Made by a program: the position numbers and the translations under genes. A stretch of DNA of 18,863 bases, from contig NZ_JABZXW010000042.1 of the NCBI RefSeq assembly GCF_015265375.1, forward strand, positions 1-18,863. The letters run 5' to 3'. Below, one piece after another: positions 15,101 through 18,863 of the stretch (position 1 is the stretch's first letter; every line of letters begins with the position of its first letter). The notes beneath the pieces were generated by a model. That model ran no database searches, had not been told where the DNA came from, and worked only from the letters and a program-made list of their open reading frames with translations. Source of the DNA: Rothia sp. (in: high G+C Gram-positive bacteria) (GTDB lineage Bacteria; Actinomycetota; Actinomycetes; Actinomycetales; Micrococcaceae).

Positions 15101-18100
15101 CGCAGCTCGTCGCTATTGTTGACCCCTGTGGGGCTCGTACCGAGTATGAGTATTCTCTAACTGGCGACCTGAGCCGCATTGTGGACGCTACGGGTGTAGC
15201 TTTGGGCATTACCCACTCGCGCTCTCACGGTGAGTACTCGATGCGAGTTGAGGGCGCACCCGGTAACTATGCCGTTGTAACTGATGCCCTGGGACGAGTT
15301 GTTTCTGCATCAAATTCTCTGATGACTATGGTGCCGGGTCTGGGTCCCGCTGGCTCCTTGCACTCTGATTCTTCTCTTGCAGGGCTTGCTTTTGCTTCAG
15401 CAGGTAAGCAGCTTTCTGAGCGTCCTGCGGGTCCTTGGGCGTCGTGGAGCTTGGTGCAGCCGGAACTTCGTGTTCCCACTATTTTGGGTTCCCGCAATAA
15501 CGTATCGCGAGTCGACAGTACCCTTACTGCTACTCATCTTCCGTCTGTTATTACGATGTTTGAGAACCGTCAGGATATGGCGGCTCTCTTTGGCGTGCCC
15601 GTTCCTAAGTTGAATATTCCGGATGCCTCTATCCTTCTCAACTCTTCCTCTGATAGTTCTGCACAGGCTGGGTATAACGCTCAGAGCCAGGTTGCTCAGA
15701 TTATCTCTGCAAATGGAGCGGTAGTTAGCTTCGAGTATGATTCTCAGGGGCGCATGAGTCGTAGCGTTAGCGCAGCTGGTCGAGAGACCATCTTTGAATA
15801 TGATGCTGCAGGTCGTTGTATCAGTCAGAAGGTTCTCAAGAAGACGAGTGAGCTCGACACTGACGAAGATTACCTGGAAACTATCTTTACCTATGATGCT
15901 GCAGGTCGTCTGTTGGAGAAGACCATTCGGGACTCTGCAGATGCTTCAGCAACCCCGTCGCGTCTTGTGCAGTACACCTATGATGCTGCTGGCCGACGCA
16001 TTAAAGAAGATACGGGAGAGAAGGTTACCTGCTACAGCTACACTTCACGTGGACTTATTGCGCGTATTGAAGATAGCGTTGAAGGTGCCCGTTCTTTCTC
16101 ATACGATGCGGCAGGTCGCCTTGTAAATGTTGAAGACGCTTTGGGCGGCACCTCCCGCTGCGAGTATGATGCCCTCGCACGTCCTCTGCGCTGGATTACG
16201 CCTGCGGGTATCGTAACGAGCTACGAATGGGATGCGGCAGGACGCCTTCTCCGTGAAGAACGCTCGGGTACAAGTTTTACGGTTGAAAATGCGGCAGACT
16301 CTCTCGTACGTACTTTCTCCTACGATGCTGCAGGCCGTCTTCTGACGATGAATGACGGCGAACGTATCCGTTCGTTTGAGTACGATTACGCTCGTGGTGG
16401 TGTACTCCGCTCAGTCACGGTTGATGGTGAAGTTCAAGGAACTTTTGAATATTCCTTGATGAGTGGACGTGGCTCACAGCAGAGCACGTTGAAGGTTTCG
16501 GTAAATGATGCAAAGGCAGAGCACATCTATGAGTACTCTGCATCTGGCAGGTTGCTGAGCCGTACTCGCGTACCCCATGGTGATATGAGCATGAAGCGCA
16601 TCTCAAGTACGGTGTCTATTGCTGATCACATCACGGGTATTCTTCGTGCCCCAGACGTGAACCAGCGTATTCTGCATGCCTTGCAAGCGTTTAAGCAGCG
16701 CGGTGAGTACACGCTGAACTATACCTACGATGCAGATGGTGTTCTGGTAATGAATAGTAACCCGTACGGTTCAGTTCGCTGGATGCGTGACGGTGCGGGT
16801 CGAGTGCGCCATACTCAGTCTAAGGACGCTTTTGCTCGCACCAGGGAGATGAAATTTACCCATGCTCCGTGTGGTGCCCTGACTTCGGCGCGTACAGATG
16901 ACACTCACACCGTGTGGGAACTCGATCCTGTTAAGAATGTTCCCGTGGGCTATAAGGTAGAGCGTACCGGTACCCGTGAGGTGGGAACTGGGACTGCACC
17001 TGTCAGCACGTTTGCTGCTCATGTGGAACGTGACGCTTCTCCTCAGGTTGCTGTTTGCACGCTTGAAGACGCAGAAAATAACTCTGCGGTGCGCACTATG
17101 AAGTATCGCTATGATGCTTCTGGCGCTCTTACCTCTGTATCTGATGGTACTCAGGAGCGAACCTGGACCTATGAAAACGGCATGATGGTCGCTGAAGCAT
17201 TGTATAAGCGTAGTTATGAGCAGGGAGATAACGCCCTGCTGCTGGAACGCGCCTTCAACCACAACTCAATTGGTCTACTCAGCGCTGTTTCTGAGGTGCA
17301 GTATGGTGCCGATGGTACTGCCCAGAATCGTTCTCGAACTGAGTATTTCTATAACGCTGCCGGCGAGCGCGTTCGTGAGGTGACAACGGACGAGCTGACT
17401 GGGCAGCGCCGTGAGCGTGCCCTTGGCTGGGATGCCATGGGGCAGGTGAACGCTATCCGCCAGGGTGATGAAGAATGGTCACTGCACCATGACATGACTG
17501 GTGAGCTTGCCTCTGTGCATGCAAGCACCACGGTTGATGTTCCTGGCGCGTCTATGCCTTTGGTATGGGACGCCGTTTCATCAACGCCTATGGTATTGGG
17601 CGTGGGCGGAATGAGTGCTGGTTCTGTGCTGGGGAATATGTCTTCTGAAGAGGAACTGGGCTATGGCTTGGGCTGGTCTATGTCTTCTAACCCGTGGGAA
17701 AGTGACGTAGTTACTGTTGCTGCTGTTCCTGGTCTTGGCATGGTTAGTGCTGGTCCGGCAGCTTCCTCAGTCAATATTGCTGGTCTTGATTTCATGGGTT
17801 TCCGTGTGGCTGATGCTGGCGTGCGCCGTTTTGTGTCCACTGATGCTTTGAGCTCGGTGCCGGGTATTGTGCACGGTATGGATACGAACTCTTTTGTAGG
17901 CTGGAACCCTATTTCCCTAGCTGACCCGTGGGGTTTGCGCCCGATGTCAGTGCAGGAATTTAGGGACTATCAGGTTCGAAAAACAGAGAAGAAAAATCAT
18001 GATACATCTGAGATTATTAACGAGATAAAGTATAGTCCTGGTGCCCAAATACTGTTGTTTATAATGGGGATAATTGATTATTCACCACTTTCCCCCTTTG

Positions 18101-18863
18101 GAATATATAATTACTTTAATAAAGATCCAAAGATTGAGGATTTGAATGTTCAGCGGCAGCATGGGCATAGTGGGGATATTCCTCCTGTTCCTCCGCAAAA
18201 TATTCATCAAGTGGCGCAACGCATGAATTCAGTTAATGACAATCAACATGTTAAAGACATGGAGAAATCGCAAGGAAACGCAGGGTACTCAGCCGTTCAA
18301 ATTGACGTTTATGAAGGGAAGAAGCCTGATGATTCGAAGGAGAAGGTTGCATATGTTTATATTCCCGGCACTGATTTTGATTTTTCGATAAAAGGTGGAA
18401 AAGATGGTGAGATTGGCTCTATAGGAAATAATCTTGGTCTGGCTGGTAATACCTCTGATAAACCTGTTGATGATTTGTCGCCCTACCACCGAATGGTGGA
18501 AAAGGCAATGAAGGATGCTAAGCTACAAGACGTAGACCGAGTAGTAATGGTTGGTCACTCTCAGGGCGGTGCCGTGGCGTATTCACTTGCTAATAATAAG
18601 GAATTTAATAGTAAATATAAGGTATCTAATGTTGTAACCTATGGTGCACCGACCAGCAATCTTGAGGGACAACGAGATGATCTTGACCATCACTTTAACT
18701 ATGTGGCTGTTGTGAACGAGAATGACGTGGTTCCTGGCCTAACACCTGGAAAGCAATACGGCGAGCCCGCTAATCGTGTACATGTCGTCGAAAGTGATAA
18801 AGCTAGGGGGGGCATGGATTCTCACGGTATGAATATTTATGTCGATGCTACTCAGCGTTATGT
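12142..18863 (+). CDS. Rhs/YD-repeat polymorphic toxin with T7SS-like N-terminus and lipase C-terminal domain, 3' end outside window
   Basis: An uninterrupted frame of 2240 codons runs to the right edge with no stop. Residues 14-133 are helical with no signal peptide (ALEGFTGGYARGYRAKL, then a charged coiled coil), resembling ESX/T7SS-type export domains. A Pro/Ser linker (134-225) and a second helical module (226-345) follow. DPVNVATGNF (359-368) and FGKGWSSMLDSRL mark the DUF6531 entry to the Rhs shell. YD repeats such as YDAAGRL run from about 670 to 1880, and the shell closes with GFRVADAGVRRFVSTDAL and DPWGLRP (1928-1934). The last 300 or so residues are an AT-rich alpha/beta hydrolase tip: PGT at 2075-2077, GHSQGG with Ser2140, YGAP (2167-2170), NEND with Asp2195, and SHG with His2228. 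Known relatives deliver C-terminal toxins to rival cells, so a membrane-attacking lipase is inferred. ATG 12142 follows GGAAG by 7 bp. The immunity gene is expected beyond 18863. Confidence 0.9.
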   Translation, partial: MDNVHANTEAVPFDFESAEALKTHLTHLTQVIEHQLPARYGADGTCGAAQLALEGFTGGYARGYRAKLASSFALLREFKECFSNAARNMETYIKAAREEERIRREITEWEKLNARKQRARDLEKLEYDLQNQGAYSVDNPDLNLEVPPRPMPSRPPHFEVYTPRPVADSLTGGQGSAVSSGASQSTLGRFAEENSSARGTQRVNTRAAIASAGSTVSIIPHNAYQHRQVNLSMNAELGQAQLRVASTYAQFRSNTSWGTFNADSLIAALHTWIEDVDADVHWLGKLAQTMFDVASRGYLEKPAIEHHEELSGPGAKAQISLEMNYLDELMHDDIPMHHLLQVPGASITGVNISSGYANDPVNVATGNFIESEVDLRSRVNSVLRLERTYNSVLAALPNAPRGTFGKGWSSMLDSRLEQNSDSISWHTADGRELVFERDANSASGYARTPNAPYWLEKVTESVLDAAPTHNVESASAPFEENTEGQEALWCALYSAVNKAVKSAHHLLPATIEVTESSEPSYYWSVTNHSGTRYLYAPSGELVAFMEGHPSSAVVALYSRGPKANADEEFVAQRPSALIQPLSAQGIVVSYDAQGFVSGASLVNFREGSSEEHSSVQAESQLNDVLYIYNSAGVLCEVQRPDGTRRYEQTEDNLIHRVWNETGYCEVENSYDADGRIVAQKTEHGRNISYRYEHGLMTVIEDSGTGEHANIWRSNEHGQLVSLVAGDGSRQSMRYNSYGYRTYICERDGSVTHRSYDERARLVSENTPEGAVHRYTWDEYDRMLAHRIMNKDRRAGTLTETRYTYSQNPLDPNPLTITRNGGDTTYLEWDNAGHCTAVTDESGFKQHFTYNDRGQLLSSTDSSGAQAQYSYDAAGNLCSVTNPLGDTQYFEWDASGRLSTVVDAMGARWGLSYEEAAQNATPTSEQRLTALTDPEGNITTFEYSAGHLSTVIDPMGNRTSVERDTWGNVISMTDAAGAQTHYEYDELSQLVAIVDPCGARTEYEYSLTGDLSRIVDATGVALGITHSRSHGEYSMRVEGAPGNYAVVTDALGRVVSASNSLMTMVPGLGPAGSLHSDSSLAGLAFASAGKQLSERPAGPWASWSLVQPELRVPTILGSRNNVSRVDSTLTATHLPSVITMFENRQDMAALFGVPVPKLNIPDASILLNSSSDSSAQAGYNAQSQVAQIISANGAVVSFEYDSQGRMSRSVSAAGRETIFEYDAAGRCISQKVLKKTSELDTDEDYLETIFTYDAAGRLLEKTIRDSADASATPSRLVQYTYDAAGRRIKEDTGEKVTCYSYTSRGLIARIEDSVEGARSFSYDAAGRLVNVEDALGGTSRCEYDALARPLRWITPAGIVTSYEWDAAGRLLREERSGTSFTVENAADSLVRTFSYDAAGRLLTMNDGERIRSFEYDYARGGVLRSVTVDGEVQGTFEYSLMSGRGSQQSTLKVSVNDAKAEHIYEYSASGRLLSRTRVPHGDMSMKRISSTVSIADHITGILRAPDVNQRILHALQAFKQRGEYTLNYTYDADGVLVMNSNPYGSVRWMRDGAGRVRHTQSKDAFARTREMKFTHAPCGALTSARTDDTHTVWELDPVKNVPVGYKVERTGTREVGTGTAPVSTFAAHVERDASPQVAVCTLEDAENNSAVRTMKYRYDASGALTSVSDGTQERTWTYENGMMVAEALYKRSYEQGDNALLLERAFNHNSIGLLSAVSEVQYGADGTAQNRSRTEYFYNAAGERVREVTTDELTGQRRERALGWDAMGQVNAIRQGDEEWSLHHDMTGELASVHASTTVDVPGASMPLVWDAVSSTPMVLGVGGMSAGSVLGNMSSEEELGYGLGWSMSSNPWESDVVTVAAVPGLGMVSAGPAASSVNIAGLDFMGFRVADAGVRRFVSTDALSSVPGIVHGMDTNSFVGWNPISLADPWGLRPMSVQEFRDYQVRKTEKKNHDTSEIINEIKYSPGAQILLFIMGIIDYSPLSPFGIYNYFNKDPKIEDLNVQRQHGHSGDIPPVPPQNIHQVAQRMNSVNDNQHVKDMEKSQGNAGYSAVQIDVYEGKKPDDSKEKVAYVYIPGTDFDFSIKGGKDGEIGSIGNNLGLAGNTSDKPVDDLSPYHRMVEKAMKDAKLQDVDRVVMVGHSQGGAVAYSLANNKEFNSKYKVSNVVTYGAPTSNLEGQRDDLDHHFNYVAVVNENDVVPGLTPGKQYGEPANRVHVVESDKARGGMDSHGMNIYVDATQRY
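14149..17895 (+). repeat. YD-repeat array encoding the Rhs shell
   Basis: The coding sequence holds many degenerate units of the form Y/W-D-x-x-G-R-L. The most alike are clustered at 15799-16338 (codons for YDAAGR or WDAAGR at 15799, 15892, 15976, 16105, 16225 and 16321). The 18-bp string TATGATGCTGCAGGTCGT occurs exactly at 15799-15816 and 15892-15909. In known Rhs proteins these repeats build a hollow beta-strand cocoon that holds the toxin. Confidence 0.85.
17935..18863 (+). other. C-terminal toxin tip of the Rhs protein: class-3-lipase-like domain
   Basis: This part follows the conserved DPWGLRP boundary and starts with the actinobacterial Rhs linker type RPMSVQEFRDYQ. After a hydrophobic stretch (AQILLFIMGII, 1968-1978) come IPGTDFDF, MVGHSQGGA, VVTYGAP, VVNENDVVPGL and DSHGMNIYV, in the order and spacing of lipase class 3 and related PGAP1-like hydrolases. 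A hand count of 18001-18120 gives about 32 percent GC, well below the shell. The remaining C-terminus is outside the window. Confidence 0.8.

Overview
The window looks like chromosomal DNA from a high-GC Gram-positive actinobacterium, most likely a Micrococcaceae member such as Rothia. The housekeeping genes are GC-rich with C/G-ending codons and actinobacterial-type proteins, and the large gene at the right end has the layout of actinobacterial Rhs toxins. The genus is an inference; no rRNA or other marker is present.

Layout. (1) 2-457: an AT-rich three-helix membrane protein, cut off by the left edge, ending before a strong hairpin (526-570). (2) 650-2875, minus strand: an alpha/beta hydrolase followed 9 bp later by a GT4-type glycosyltransferase, probably one operon. 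(3) 3110-5605: leuS with its own terminator, divergent from the hydrolase. (4) 5802-6839: a DegV-family fatty-acid-binding protein. (5) A 597-bp gene-free stretch with several inverted repeats, then gap (7437-8441) and pgk (8787-10010). These are two consecutive glycolytic genes, but a terminator lies between them and pgk has a good promoter of its own; tpiA does not follow. (6) 10431-11889: two adjacent, distantly related paralogues, the second membrane-anchored, resembling the actinobacterial DUF6318 group. (7) 12142 to the right edge: a single uninterrupted reading frame of more than 2240 codons for a giant Rhs/YD-repeat polymorphic toxin.

The most interesting element is the Rhs protein. 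Its N-terminus is helical and ESX/T7SS-like with no signal peptide. It then has a Pro/Ser linker, a DUF6531-type entry to the Rhs shell, a long YD-repeat shell, the actinobacterial Rhs closing motif (DPWGLRP), and a variable C-terminal domain. That C-terminal domain is AT-rich and carries a class-3-lipase-like signature: PGT, GHSQGG, YGAP, NEND and SHG. I read it as a contact-dependent antibacterial phospholipase/lipase toxin exported by a type VII-like system. Its stop codon and the expected immunity gene lie beyond the right edge. The leader of this gene has three consecutive inverted repeats, the last a perfect 12-bp palindrome covering the ribosome binding site.

No tRNA, rRNA, CRISPR array, transposase or integrase was seen. 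Long antisense open frames over leuS, gap and pgk are codon-bias shadows and are left out.
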